A stretch of 64,000 nt of DNA from Motiliproteus sp. MSK22-1. Lineage in GTDB: Bacteria; Pseudomonadota; Gammaproteobacteria; Pseudomonadales; Balneatricaceae. The position numbers were made by a program, and so were the translations under genes. Under the pieces are notes generated by a model. The model did no database searches, was not told the origin of the DNA, and saw only the letters and a program-made list of their open reading frames with translations. Shown piece after piece: positions 8,206 through 15,765 of this stretch. How positions within the stretch are numbered: the first letter of the stretch is position 1; the number at the start of each line of letters is the position of its first letter. The stretch lies in NCBI RefSeq assembly GCF_001968815.1, contig NZ_MIEQ01000070.1, positions 1-64,000 on the forward strand. Reading direction: 5' to 3'.

Positions 8206-9090
8206 ATGATCAAGCTTAGAGCACTCTTATTACATGCCGTAATCATTTTATTTTCAGTGGGCCCTGCTATTGCCGATGAGCAAGATGGTGCTGCTCTGGA
8301 GATGAAGGTGTATAACTCTGATGCGGCGAGTTTTCATGTTAACTCGGTGTTACTTACGGGTAAGCGGGACGCAATACTGATTGATGCTCAGTTTACCCGT
8401 GCCCATGCTCACCGTCTTGTGGCCGAAATTCTGGACAGCCGCAAGAACCTGATAGCGGTCTATATCAGCCACGGAGACCCTGACTACTATTTTGGTCTGG
8501 AGATTATCAAGCAGGAATTTCCAGATGTTAAAGTGTATGCCAGTTCTCCAACTGTTTCCTGGATTAAAAAGACAGTTGATAAGAAAGTGGCGTTTTGGGG
8601 GCCAAAAATGGGAATGGAAGCTCCGTTATCTCCTGTTATTCCTGCAGTGTTACCGGGCAATAGCCTTGATTTAGAAGGACATAAACTTGAAGTAGTGGGC
8701 CTGAACGGCGAACAGCCCCAGCGTAGTTTTGTCTGGATACCAGCCCTTAAGGCTATCGTTGGTGGTGTTAATGTTTTTGCCGGTTTGCACCTGTGGACTG
8801 CGGATACTCAAAGCAAAGAAGAGCGTGAAGCCTGGGCTGGAGTGCTGGACAGAATGATCGCTCTTAATCCGGATACCGTGGTTTCGGGCCATGCTGCTGT
8901 AAATGCTCCTCAGGATGCTTCTCAGATCACCTATAGCCTGGACTATTTAAAAGTTTATGAGAAAGCTCTGGAGAAGACAGAGACCTCAGAATCTTTGATT
9001 AAGCTTATGCAGCAGGCATACCCAGATGCAAAACTGGAGATTGCATTGGATATAGGCGCCAAGGTAAATAAGGGGGAAATGAAGTGGTAA
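8206..9090 (+). CDS. Exported metallo-beta-lactamase-fold hydrolase
   Basis: A protein of about 294 residues with a signal peptide (cleavage near GPAIA-DEQD, about residue 23) and a metallo-beta-lactamase fold: strand LLTGKRDAILIDAQFTRAHAH, then the metal motif region ISHGDPDYYFG near residues 87-97, then a later GGVNVFAGLHLWT segment and VVSGHAA. The canonical HxHxDH motif is changed to H-G-D-P-D-Y, so one or more metal ligands differ from the classical set. The ATG at 8206 is preferred over the upstream TTG at 8191 because GAGGA lies eight bases before it. The gene is divergent from a LysR regulator. The substrate is unknown; a hydrolase of esters or lactones in the periplasm is possible. 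Confidence 0.8.
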   Translation: MIKLRALLLHAVIILFSVGPAIADEQDGAALEMKVYNSDAASFHVNSVLLTGKRDAILIDAQFTRAHAHRLVAEILDSRKNLIAVYISHGDPDYYFGLEIIKQEFPDVKVYASSPTVSWIKKTVDKKVAFWGPKMGMEAPLSPVIPAVLPGNSLDLEGHKLEVVGLNGEQPQRSFVWIPALKAIVGGVNVFAGLHLWTADTQSKEEREAWAGVLDRMIALNPDTVVSGHAAVNAPQDASQITYSLDYLKVYEKALEKTETSESLIKLMQQAYPDAKLEIALDIGAKVNKGEMKW

Positions 9091-9138
9091 TGCTTATCTC
9101 GTAAAAGTCACCTCTTTGTCAGTAAGTTTCTATTAGGC

Positions 9139-9164
9139 CAGGCCGATTGGATTTAGTCGGCCTG
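9139..9164 (+). terminator. Hairpin after the MBL-fold gene
   Basis: Eight-base arms CAGGCCGA and TCGGCCTG enclose a ten-base loop, followed by TTCCTGTT. A second dyad (CTTTAACTC at 9205-9213 with GAGTTAAAG at 9240-9248) follows. Together they probably insulate this gene from the convergent VOC gene. Confidence 0.55.
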
Positions 9165-9288
9165 TTCCTGTTGGCAGGTTCTTTAGTCGTAAACAATCAA
9201 GAAACTTTAACTCTGTCGGTTGCAGCGGCTTCGCAGACGGAGTTAAAGGTCTGACAAAATATCTCTGGTACTTACCACTTCTGGTTTT

Positions 9289-9675
9289 CTATTTTTCGTA
9301 AAGCTCTATAGGTAATTGATCCGGGTCTGGAAAAAAAGTGAAGCGCTTGCCTGTCAACTCATCCAGTCTGACAGGTTCTACAACGATCCCTTTTTTCACC
9401 AGCTCGGCCACAGCCTGATCGATATCGCTGACCTTAAATGCAATATGTCGAAGTCCCTGGGCTTCAGGTCGGGAAGGCCGTGCTGGAGGATTTGGGAAAG
9501 AAAACAATTCGATCTGAGTACCATCGGGCAGGGCCAGGTCCAGCTTATATGAATCTCGCTCTGTTCGATAAGTTTCCCGGATAATGCTGCCTGGAACGAC
9601 TTCGGTATAAAAGTGTTTAGATCTTCCGTAATTCGAACAGATGATGGCTAAATGATGAATGCCGATGATGTCCAC
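9289..9675 (-). CDS. gloA2: VOC-family metalloprotein of the YaeR/GloA2 type
   Basis: A 128-residue glyoxalase-fold protein that closely follows Escherichia coli YaeR (GloA2): an initial IHHLAIICSNYGRSKHFYT, the core IELFSFPNPPARPSRPEA, GLRHIAFKV and the C-terminal RFTFFPDPDQLPIELYE. The histidine near residue 7, the glutamate of IELFSF, the histidine of GLRHIAF and the glutamate of IELYE are the expected metal ligands. The biochemical substrate of this family is not firmly established. Here it is in a two-gene leftward unit with a Dabb protein, with a LacI-type operator ahead of the pair, so it may act on an intermediate of the neighbouring catabolic cluster. Confidence 0.85.
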   Translation of the reverse strand: MDIIGIHHLAIICSNYGRSKHFYTEVVPGSIIRETYRTERDSYKLDLALPDGTQIELFSFPNPPARPSRPEAQGLRHIAFKVSDIDQAVAELVKKGIVVEPVRLDELTGKRFTFFPDPDQLPIELYEK

Positions 9676-9712
9676 TGACTTACCTCCAGGATTTTTCCGA
9701 GCTGGGCTGCCG

Positions 9713-10015
9713 TTAGAAATCGATTACCAGTACGGGTTCGTTGCAGTCCTCTAACACTGCTGCAATCAGTTTTTTAACGACTTCGTGATCCGGGTGGGGG
9801 AGATAGTTGTCCCGCGACTGAGCGTCGGCAAATTGCATATAGAACGCGTGAGTATAACCCCGGGCGATTCCTTCAGGACTGTTGTTTTCGCCTCCGCAGT
9901 AGGATTCCAAACCGGGGATTTTGTTGACCAGAGCTGCCAGGGCATCAAACATGGCTGTTAACTGTTGTTCAGGTACGTCATTTCGGCATTTAAGCAATAC
10001 CATATGGCTGATCAT
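9713..10015 (-). CDS. Dabb (stress-responsive A/B barrel) domain protein
   Basis: A 100-residue protein covering one Dabb domain: it starts MISHMVLLKCRNDVPEQQL and has the characteristic IPGLESYCGGEN and YTHAFYMQFADAQSRDNYLPHPDH segments, which hold the conserved histidines and tyrosine. Dabb proteins are small dimeric barrels; some catalyse cyclisations or small-molecule conversions and many sit in sugar-catabolic clusters. The ATG at 10015 fits the family start better than the upstream ATG at 10048. It is the first gene of a leftward pair with the VOC gene, downstream of the operator at 10128. Its role in the pathway is unknown. Confidence 0.8.
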   Translation of the reverse strand: MISHMVLLKCRNDVPEQQLTAMFDALAALVNKIPGLESYCGGENNSPEGIARGYTHAFYMQFADAQSRDNYLPHPDHEVVKKLIAAVLEDCNEPVLVIDF

Positions 10016-10127
10016 AATTATTTTTCCAGTGTTTGTGGCTCGTTTCATACGGGAACAGCCAAGCGGTGTTCCTGCAATAGTTTTCCGTCAGATAGCGGAT
10101 TGTTTTAGTGAAAATGGCTATTATAAA

Positions 10128-10141
10128 TTGGAACGTTATAA
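10128..10141. promoter_or_regulatory. LacI-type operator copy 1 (Dabb/VOC side)
   Basis: TTGGAACGTTATAA has a central CG dyad of the LacI-family type, extended by flanking AA and TT. It lies 113 bp upstream of the Dabb start and shares its core GAACGTT with copies at 10271, 10286, 15686 and 25745. Confidence 0.7.
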
Positions 10142-10270
10142 TTGCAACCTAAAGAGTCGATTGGAAAGGATCGTTCTTTCTCAGAAGATAATGATTTACT
10201 TGTACTTGAACAGAGATAGCGATGTATTTATGAGAAAGTACTTGACTATTCTGAGTGTTTTTGAAAATAA

Positions 10271-10299
10271 TTAGAACGTTCCAATTTGGAACGTTCTAA
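10271..10299. promoter_or_regulatory. Double LacI-type operator (29-bp perfect palindrome)
   Basis: Two abutting sites, TTAGAACGTTCCAA (10271-10284) and TTGGAACGTTCTAA (10286-10299), are separated by one T. Each is an imperfect palindrome on its own and together they form a perfect 29-bp inverted repeat. Centres are 15 bp apart. The pair lies 56 bp upstream of the Gfo/Idh start, where a repressor could block the promoter. Confidence 0.8.
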
Positions 10300-10354
10300 A
10301 ATTACAACTAAATCTTGGATTACCAAAATTCAGATGCTCAGCGGGGTAAGGTTT

Positions 10355-11374
10355 ATGAAAACTGGTTGGGGTTTTATCGGAGCCAGCACCATTGCAAAGC
10401 AATGGATGATCGATGCGGTCAGGGCTCAGCGAGGTCATGATGTTGTCGCGGTGATGAGTAGCGACTTGGCACGAGGTCAGGCCTACGCCGATGCAAACCA
10501 GATAGGCAAGGCCTATGACTTAGTTGAGGCTCTGTTGGCTGATGAAGAAGTCAATGCCGTTTATGTTTCTACAACCAATGAACTTCACAAGGACCAGGTT
10601 TTGGCTGCTGCCGCCGCGGGCAAGCATGTACTTTGTGAAAAGCCCCTGGCTGTTGAGCTGAATGATGCAGTAGAGATGGTCATCGCTTGCCGTAAGGCAG
10701 GTGTGGTGATGGGAACCAATCATCATCTGCGTAATGCAGCTACCCATCAAGCTATTCGTCAGCAGATCGAATCTGGCGTTATTGGTAACGTGGTAGGAAT
10801 GCGAATATTCCACGCAGTTGAGCTACCTGGTAACTTGCAAACCTGGCGAATAAACAAACCCCAGGCTGGTGGTGGTGTGATTCTCGATATCGTAGTTCAT
10901 GATGCAGACACCGTACGCTACCTTCTGGGAGAAGACCCTGTCGATGTGATGGCCTACGCCCAAAATGGGGGGATGGCCTCTGGGCTGGAAGATGGTTCTA
11001 TGACCATCATGCGGATGCCTAACGGAGCCTTGGTTCAGTCCCACGAATCTTTTGTGGTACCTCATGCCGGTACGGGTCTGGAAGTGCACGGCACTAAAGG
11101 CAGTATTTTTGCCCGCGGAGTCATGACTCAGAAGCCCGTGGGCGAAGTTGAAGTGGTAACCGACCAGGGGCGCCGATTCCTTGATATCGACCATCACAAT
11201 CTATATGTCCACTCTCTGGCTAAGTTTGCCACTGCTATTGAAGACGGAGGAGAGGCGGCTGTAACGGGTGTGGATGGTATTAAGTCGTTGGCTGTTGCTC
11301 TTGCTGTGTCGAAATCGGCCGCTGAAGGTCGACGTGTTGAGGTTAACTATCCGGATATCCCGCCGGGTACCTAA
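10355..11374 (+). CDS. Gfo/Idh/MocA dehydrogenase, 1,5-anhydrofructose-reductase-like
   Basis: A 339-residue NAD(P)-dependent oxidoreductase. It starts MKTGWGFIGASTIAKQW, with the nucleotide-binding turn GFIGAST, then YVSTTNELH, CEKPLA (catalytic lysine), TNHHLRNAATH and GGGVILDIVVHDADTVRYLL. These segments, from recall, follow the sequence of the 1,5-anhydro-D-fructose reductase group of Sinorhizobium and Ensifer more closely than that of inositol dehydrogenases. The ATG at 10355 has a GGGGTAAGG ribosome site; an upstream in-frame ATG at 10286 lies inside the operator and is not used. It heads an operon with CoA-transferase, hydratase and aldehyde dehydrogenase genes. The true substrate is unknown, since this subgroup includes enzymes for other sugars. 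Confidence 0.88.
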   Translation: MKTGWGFIGASTIAKQWMIDAVRAQRGHDVVAVMSSDLARGQAYADANQIGKAYDLVEALLADEEVNAVYVSTTNELHKDQVLAAAAAGKHVLCEKPLAVELNDAVEMVIACRKAGVVMGTNHHLRNAATHQAIRQQIESGVIGNVVGMRIFHAVELPGNLQTWRINKPQAGGGVILDIVVHDADTVRYLLGEDPVDVMAYAQNGGMASGLEDGSMTIMRMPNGALVQSHESFVVPHAGTGLEVHGTKGSIFARGVMTQKPVGEVEVVTDQGRRFLDIDHHNLYVHSLAKFATAIEDGGEAAVTGVDGIKSLAVALAVSKSAAEGRRVEVNYPDIPPGT

Positions 11375-11385
11375 ACCCTTTTGGC

Positions 11386-11510
11386 ATCGTAAAAACGTTT
11401 TCGGAGACGTAAATATCTTTAGAGTCATAAACATTATAGGTGTCGTAAAAGCCTTTCGAAATCGTAATACATTTTAGCAATCGCAATACATCTTTCTTGT
11501 AGTCGTGATT
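11386..11510. repeat. Degenerate 18-22 bp periodic repeat (TCGTAA-like units)
   Basis: Seven units centred on TCGTAA, ACGTAA, TCATAA, TCGTAA, TCGTAA, TCGCAA and TCGTGA occur at intervals of 20, 18, 18, 19, 19 and 22 bases, immediately after the Gfo/Idh stop codon. The repeat is weaker than the one at 22576 but similar in position relative to a gene end. Confidence 0.45.
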
Positions 11511-11595
11511 TAACCAACAGGTCCGTCTATTCCATTCTTTATAACAACTTTCTCAAGGCGGCATTGCTTAGAGAGAGCCGTGAGAGAGGTCGAAA

Positions 11596-13236
11596 ATGTC
11601 CAAGGTAATCTCATTTGAGCAGGCAGCCCAACTGATCGACGATGGTGACATTGTTACGGTGTCATCATCGAGCGGCTTGGGGTGTCCGGACCGGATGTTA
11701 AAAGCAATTGGTGAGCGTTTTAATAATGAAGGCGAACCAAAATCCATTACAACGATTCATCCCATCGCTGCTGGTGATATGTATGGCATTAAAGGGATTG
11801 ATCACATCGCTAAAGAGGGGTTGTTGGCTAAAGTTATCGCTGGTTCTTACCCTAGCGGACCTTCCAGCATGGAAATGCCGGATATCTGGAAATTGGTCTC
11901 TGAGAATCGAATCCCCGCCTACAACGTACCTAGCGGGATTCTCTTCGATATTCATCGGGAAGCGGCAGCCAGACGTCCTGGTGTTATGACATCGGTTGGA
12001 TTGGATACTTTTGTCGACCCCAAGCGACAAGGCTGCGCTATGAACGAACGAGCGCAAGCCGAGCCTATTGTTCGTCATGTTGAGTTTGATGGTTCTGATT
12101 ACCTGTTCTTCCCGGCCATTTGTCCTAATGTCGCTATTATTAGGGCCACTTCCGCAGATGAAAAAGGCAATCTTTCTTTTGAGCAGGAAGGTGCTTATCT
12201 CGGTGGATTGGAACAAGCCCTTTGTGTGCGTAATAGCGGTGGTATCGTCATTGCTCAGGTTAAACAAGTCGTGCGTAATGGTAGTCAACGTCCCTATCAA
12301 GTGCACATTCCTAACAATCTTGTGGACTACATTGTTGTCGATCCAGAGCAAATGCAGACGACTCAAACACCCTACGATCCGGCTATATCAGGGGAGGTTT
12401 TACGTCCTGACAGCAGTTTCGAAACGGCTGAGTTTTCACCAGAAAAAATTATAGCGCGCCGGGTATCCCAAGAGTTGGCAGTCGGCCAGGCGGTGAATCT
12501 CGGCTTCGGTATCTCAGCCAATGTTCCCCGAATTCTGTTGGAAGAAGGACACGACACTAAAGTGACATGGGTCGTCGAGCAGGGGGCGGTAGGAGGGGTC
12601 CCGTTGCTGGGATTTGAATTTGGTTGTTCGGCTAATGCCGACAGCATCTTGCCCAGTCCTCAGCAGTTTACCTACTTTCAGGGAGGAGGATTTGATCAAA
12701 GTTTCCTGTCTTTTATGGAGATCGATGAAGTTGGAAACGTTAACGTGTCCAAGCTGGGGAAAAAACCCTATCTGACTGCGGGCTGTGGTGGTTTTGTGGA
12801 TATTACAGCCCATGCCAGGAAAATTGTCTTCAGTGGCTTTTTTACAGCTGGTGCTAAGTACTTACTGGAAGATGGACGTATTGAAGTCATTCAGGAAGGA
12901 AAGTTCCAAAAGCTGGTGAAAGAAGTTGAACACGTGACCTTTTCTGGAGCCAAGGGGATAGAGCGAGATCAGGAGGTGCTCTATGTGACTGAGCGTTGCG
13001 TGATGAAGCTTACTGCACAAGGCCTGGAAGTTGTTGAGGTCGCTCCAGGAATCGATTTGGAGCGCGATGTTTTGGCCCAGGCAGGTTTTCCTCTGGTTGT
13101 ATCTGCTCAACTGAAGTTGATGGATAAAGCGCTTTTTTTCCCGCAAACGTTTGGTCTCATTCTTGAACAAGCTCCAGATCCTTTACTCGGTCGCTGTGCA
13201 GAAAGCTCCAGATTTACAGAAGGAGTTGCTCTATGA
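11596..13236 (+). CDS. Acyl-CoA:acetate/3-ketoacid CoA-transferase, fused subunits
   Basis: A 546-residue class I CoA-transferase with both alpha-like and beta-like halves in one chain, as in propionate or YdiF-type CoA-transferases. The first half has VTVSSSSGLGCPD and SYPSGPSSMEMPD; the second half has VNLGFGISANVPRIL and the catalytic-glutamate motif EQGAVGGVP, with the glutamate at residue 328. It transfers CoA from a donor acyl-CoA to a carboxylic acid in the cytoplasm. It is translationally coupled to the enoyl-CoA hydratase gene (ATGA overlap), so the two probably act in sequence on an activated acid made from the unknown substrate. Confidence 0.9.
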   Translation: MSKVISFEQAAQLIDDGDIVTVSSSSGLGCPDRMLKAIGERFNNEGEPKSITTIHPIAAGDMYGIKGIDHIAKEGLLAKVIAGSYPSGPSSMEMPDIWKLVSENRIPAYNVPSGILFDIHREAAARRPGVMTSVGLDTFVDPKRQGCAMNERAQAEPIVRHVEFDGSDYLFFPAICPNVAIIRATSADEKGNLSFEQEGAYLGGLEQALCVRNSGGIVIAQVKQVVRNGSQRPYQVHIPNNLVDYIVVDPEQMQTTQTPYDPAISGEVLRPDSSFETAEFSPEKIIARRVSQELAVGQAVNLGFGISANVPRILLEEGHDTKVTWVVEQGAVGGVPLLGFEFGCSANADSILPSPQQFTYFQGGGFDQSFLSFMEIDEVGNVNVSKLGKKPYLTAGCGGFVDITAHARKIVFSGFFTAGAKYLLEDGRIEVIQEGKFQKLVKEVEHVTFSGAKGIERDQEVLYVTERCVMKLTAQGLEVVEVAPGIDLERDVLAQAGFPLVVSAQLKLMDKALFFPQTFGLILEQAPDPLLGRCAESSRFTEGVAL

Positions 13237-14012
13237 ACACAGGGCAAGTGACTGTTAACTGCGAAAATCATATAGCGGAAATCCTTGTTGATCGTCCAGA
13301 GAAACTTAACGCTCTGACGGTAGAAATGTTGGATGCCCTTTATGACGTGGTTTTGAAGCTGGATGAAGATAGCTTGACCCGGGTAGTGATTCTTCGCACA
13401 GGGGGGGAGCGGGCATTTTGTGTTGGTGCGGATATTCATGCCTGGGCTCAATACAGTCCTCTGGATATGTGGCGCACTTGGGTAAAGCGCGGGCATAGGG
13501 TTTTCGATGCGTTGGCCGGTTTACGCCAACCCGTGATCGCAGTCATACAAGGGCCGGCACTGGGGGGCGGGTTTGAGTTGGCGATGGCAGCAGACCTGCG
13601 TATTGCTGATGAGCAGGCCCATTTTGGATTACCCGAAACAGGGATCGCCACTTGCCCTGGCTGGTCTGGTTCTTATCGATTAGGCAACGTTATTAACTCA
13701 AGTTTGATTAAAGAAATGGTATTAACCGGACGTGTCTTCAGTAGTCATCGTGCTTATGTTCACGGATTGGTTAACGAAGTGGCTGATGCCGGGAAGGCTT
13801 TGCAGCAAGCTCGCTTTATGGCACAACAGATTGCCACACGAGCGCCGGTATCTGTGCAGTTGTCGAAACAGATGATAGATGCTGGAAGCGGCGAAAATAC
13901 AGGCATGATTATCGAATCAATGGCCAGTGGGCTCAGTGCGTTAACAAATGATGCTAAAGAGGGCGTAAGTGCCTTTCGTGAAAAGCGTCAACCTAATTTC
14001 AACGGAGAATAA
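13233..14012 (+). CDS. Enoyl-CoA hydratase/isomerase family protein
   Basis: A 259-residue crotonase-fold enzyme. The oxyanion-hole segments are GERAFCVGADIHAWAQ and GPALGGGFELAMAADLRIAD; the following FGLPETGIATCPGWSGSYRL corresponds to the active-site helix region, where one of the two usual glutamates (LPET) is present and the second position appears replaced by glycine or another residue. That suggests an isomerase, a retro-Claisen-type or other crotonase activity rather than a standard hydratase. It overlaps the CoA-transferase stop by four bases and precedes the aldehyde dehydrogenase by five bases. The natural substrate is unknown. Confidence 0.88.
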   Translation: MNTGQVTVNCENHIAEILVDRPEKLNALTVEMLDALYDVVLKLDEDSLTRVVILRTGGERAFCVGADIHAWAQYSPLDMWRTWVKRGHRVFDALAGLRQPVIAVIQGPALGGGFELAMAADLRIADEQAHFGLPETGIATCPGWSGSYRLGNVINSSLIKEMVLTGRVFSSHRAYVHGLVNEVADAGKALQQARFMAQQIATRAPVSVQLSKQMIDAGSGENTGMIIESMASGLSALTNDAKEGVSAFREKRQPNFNGE

Positions 14013-14017
14013 ATAGC

Positions 14018-15562
14018 ATGGCAAATCAGTCCCCTTCATCAGCAGGCTTACACTGGGTAGAGGGTCCTCGTGTGACTAAGGTGCCGAGCGAGCCTTTTGT
14101 TGGCCAGCTGTTTATTGACGGAGAATGGCGCGACGCCTCTGATGGCGGTCGTGTTACCCGTACCAGTCCTGCTTATGGGGTTTTAGCCGGAGACTATGCC
14201 AGGGCCACGATTGCAGACACGGAAGACGCTATTAATGCTGCTCGCAAAGCCTTTGATCACGGAGAATGGCCTAAGATGACAGGCGCCCAACGAGGGGCGA
14301 TTCTTCATAAAGTCGCGGATCTGGTGATGGAACGGCAAGAAGAATTTGCCTTACTGGAGCTTATGGAATCCGGTAAACCGATCAGCCAGGCGCGGGACGA
14401 AATTGAGTGGGCTGCTGAACTGTGGCGCTATGCAGCCGTCTGCGCTCGAGGTCTTCATGGTGACAGTCATAACACCCTCGGTGAAGACATGCTGGCAATG
14501 GTTGTGCGTGAACCTATTGGTGTGGTCAGCGTGATTACTCCTTGGAATTTTCCGTTTCTGATCGTAAGTCAAAAACTACCCTTTGCTCTCGCAGCCGGAT
14601 GCACGGCTGTAGTCAAACCCAGTGAATTGACATCTGGTACTACGGTGTTATTGGCAGAGTTGTTAAAAGAAGCTGGATTACCTGCGGGTGCCGCCAATAT
14701 TTTGGTGGGTAAAGGTTCTGAGATAGGCTCCACCATGACCAGCCACAAAGAAATCGACATGGTGACATTTACCGGTTCATCAGCGGTGGGTAAGGCATTG
14801 AGTGCTTCTGCAGCACAGACTCTAAAAAAGGTGGCGTTGGAGCTCGGGGGTAAGAACCCGCAGATTATCTTCCCTGATTGTGATTGGGACGCTGCTGTTG
14901 ATGCAGTGGTTTTCGGTGTCTATTTTAATGCGGGTGAATGTTGCAACAGCGGTTCCCGAATTCTTGTACATGAATCCATTGCGGAAAAGTTTGAGCAAGC
15001 GGTTATTGAACGTTCCCGCCAGGTACCTGTGGGTGATCCATTGTGTGAAGAAACTAAAGTCGGTGCGATTATCTCTGAAACTCATATGCAGACAATCAAA
15101 GGCTTTGTTCAAGGTGCCCGAGAAGCAGGAGCAAAAGTGACTCTGGGTGGTGAGCAATTGGAAACCGCGGGACTTTACATGCAACCCACCATTTTGTCTG
15201 CAGTTTCACCAGATATGGAAGTCGCCCATGAAGAGATCTTTGGACCGGTATTGAGTGTTCTGACATTTAAGGATCTGGACCAGGCAATAGAAATTGCAAA
15301 CGACTGCCTGTACGGGCTCTCCGCTGGCGTCTGGAGTGCCAATATCGAAAATTGTTTGGCTATTGGTCGTAAGGTCAAAGCGGGTACCGTTTGGATAAAT
15401 ACCTGGATGAATGGCTACCCGGAGCTGCCTTTTGGTGGATACAAAGAGAGTGGGCAAGGTCGCGAGCTGGGGCGATTTGGTATTGAGGAATTTACCGAAC
15501 TAAAAACGATTCAAATGCACATGGGACCCCGTACCGGCTGGTGGTTACCAAAAAATAAATAG
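14018..15562 (+). CDS. NAD(P)-dependent aldehyde dehydrogenase
   Basis: A 514-residue aldehyde dehydrogenase of usual length. The cofactor site is at VISVITPWNFPFLI-like sequence followed by KPSELTSGTT; the catalytic glutamate is in ALELGGKNP (residue 275) and the catalytic cysteine in NAGECCNSGSR (most likely residue 309). It ends with the usual PFGGYKESGQGRELGRFG. It oxidises an aldehyde to the acid in the cytoplasm. It is the last gene of the Gfo/Idh - CoA-transferase - hydratase operon, with short repeated TAAATAGCCAAAA sequence right at its stop. The sequence is closer to the betaine-aldehyde/aminoaldehyde group than to methylmalonate-semialdehyde (iolA) enzymes; the substrate is unknown. 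Confidence 0.92.
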   Translation: MANQSPSSAGLHWVEGPRVTKVPSEPFVGQLFIDGEWRDASDGGRVTRTSPAYGVLAGDYARATIADTEDAINAARKAFDHGEWPKMTGAQRGAILHKVADLVMERQEEFALLELMESGKPISQARDEIEWAAELWRYAAVCARGLHGDSHNTLGEDMLAMVVREPIGVVSVITPWNFPFLIVSQKLPFALAAGCTAVVKPSELTSGTTVLLAELLKEAGLPAGAANILVGKGSEIGSTMTSHKEIDMVTFTGSSAVGKALSASAAQTLKKVALELGGKNPQIIFPDCDWDAAVDAVVFGVYFNAGECCNSGSRILVHESIAEKFEQAVIERSRQVPVGDPLCEETKVGAIISETHMQTIKGFVQGAREAGAKVTLGGEQLETAGLYMQPTILSAVSPDMEVAHEEIFGPVLSVLTFKDLDQAIEIANDCLYGLSAGVWSANIENCLAIGRKVKAGTVWINTWMNGYPELPFGGYKESGQGRELGRFGIEEFTELKTIQMHMGPRTGWWLPKNK

Positions 15563-15685
15563 CCAAAATAAATAGCCAAAAATAAATGCTGGTTGCCGAC
15601 ATCAATGATGCTGCTGAAATTACCTTAGTTAGAGCCGAAGCAACTTGATCTTTGTGTGATCAATTTTATTTGTCACATCTAGAAA

Positions 15686-15699
15686 TTGGAACGTTACGA
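15686..15699. promoter_or_regulatory. LacI-type operator copy (ABC transporter promoter)
   Basis: TTGGAACGTTACGA, flanked by AAA and TTTT, lies 67 bp upstream of the substrate-binding protein start. It differs from the copy at 25745 by one base in the 14-bp site. Confidence 0.7.
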
Positions 15700-15765
15700 T
15701 TTTGTGCTGGCCGCAATCAATGGCATCAAAGGGTGCCTTAACCTAAACGATGAGAGGAATCTCAA

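Larger units (their letters stand above)
10016..10354. promoter_or_regulatory. Divergent promoter region of the catabolic cluster
   Basis: This spacer separates the leftward Dabb/VOC pair from the rightward Gfo/Idh operon. It carries three copies of the LacI-type operator (one at 10128-10141, two abutting at 10271-10299), consistent with control of both directions by the same repressor. I see no gene in it. Confidence 0.7.

Noticed and set aside
11698-12366. 222-codon antisense frame in the CoA-transferase gene
   Set aside because: The sense frame is an obvious conserved enzyme and the antisense one has no recognisable features.
12731-12746. TTGGAAACGTTAACGT resembling the LacI-type operator
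   Set aside because: It has an extra base between the half-sites and lies inside the CoA-transferase coding sequence, so the dyad is broken.
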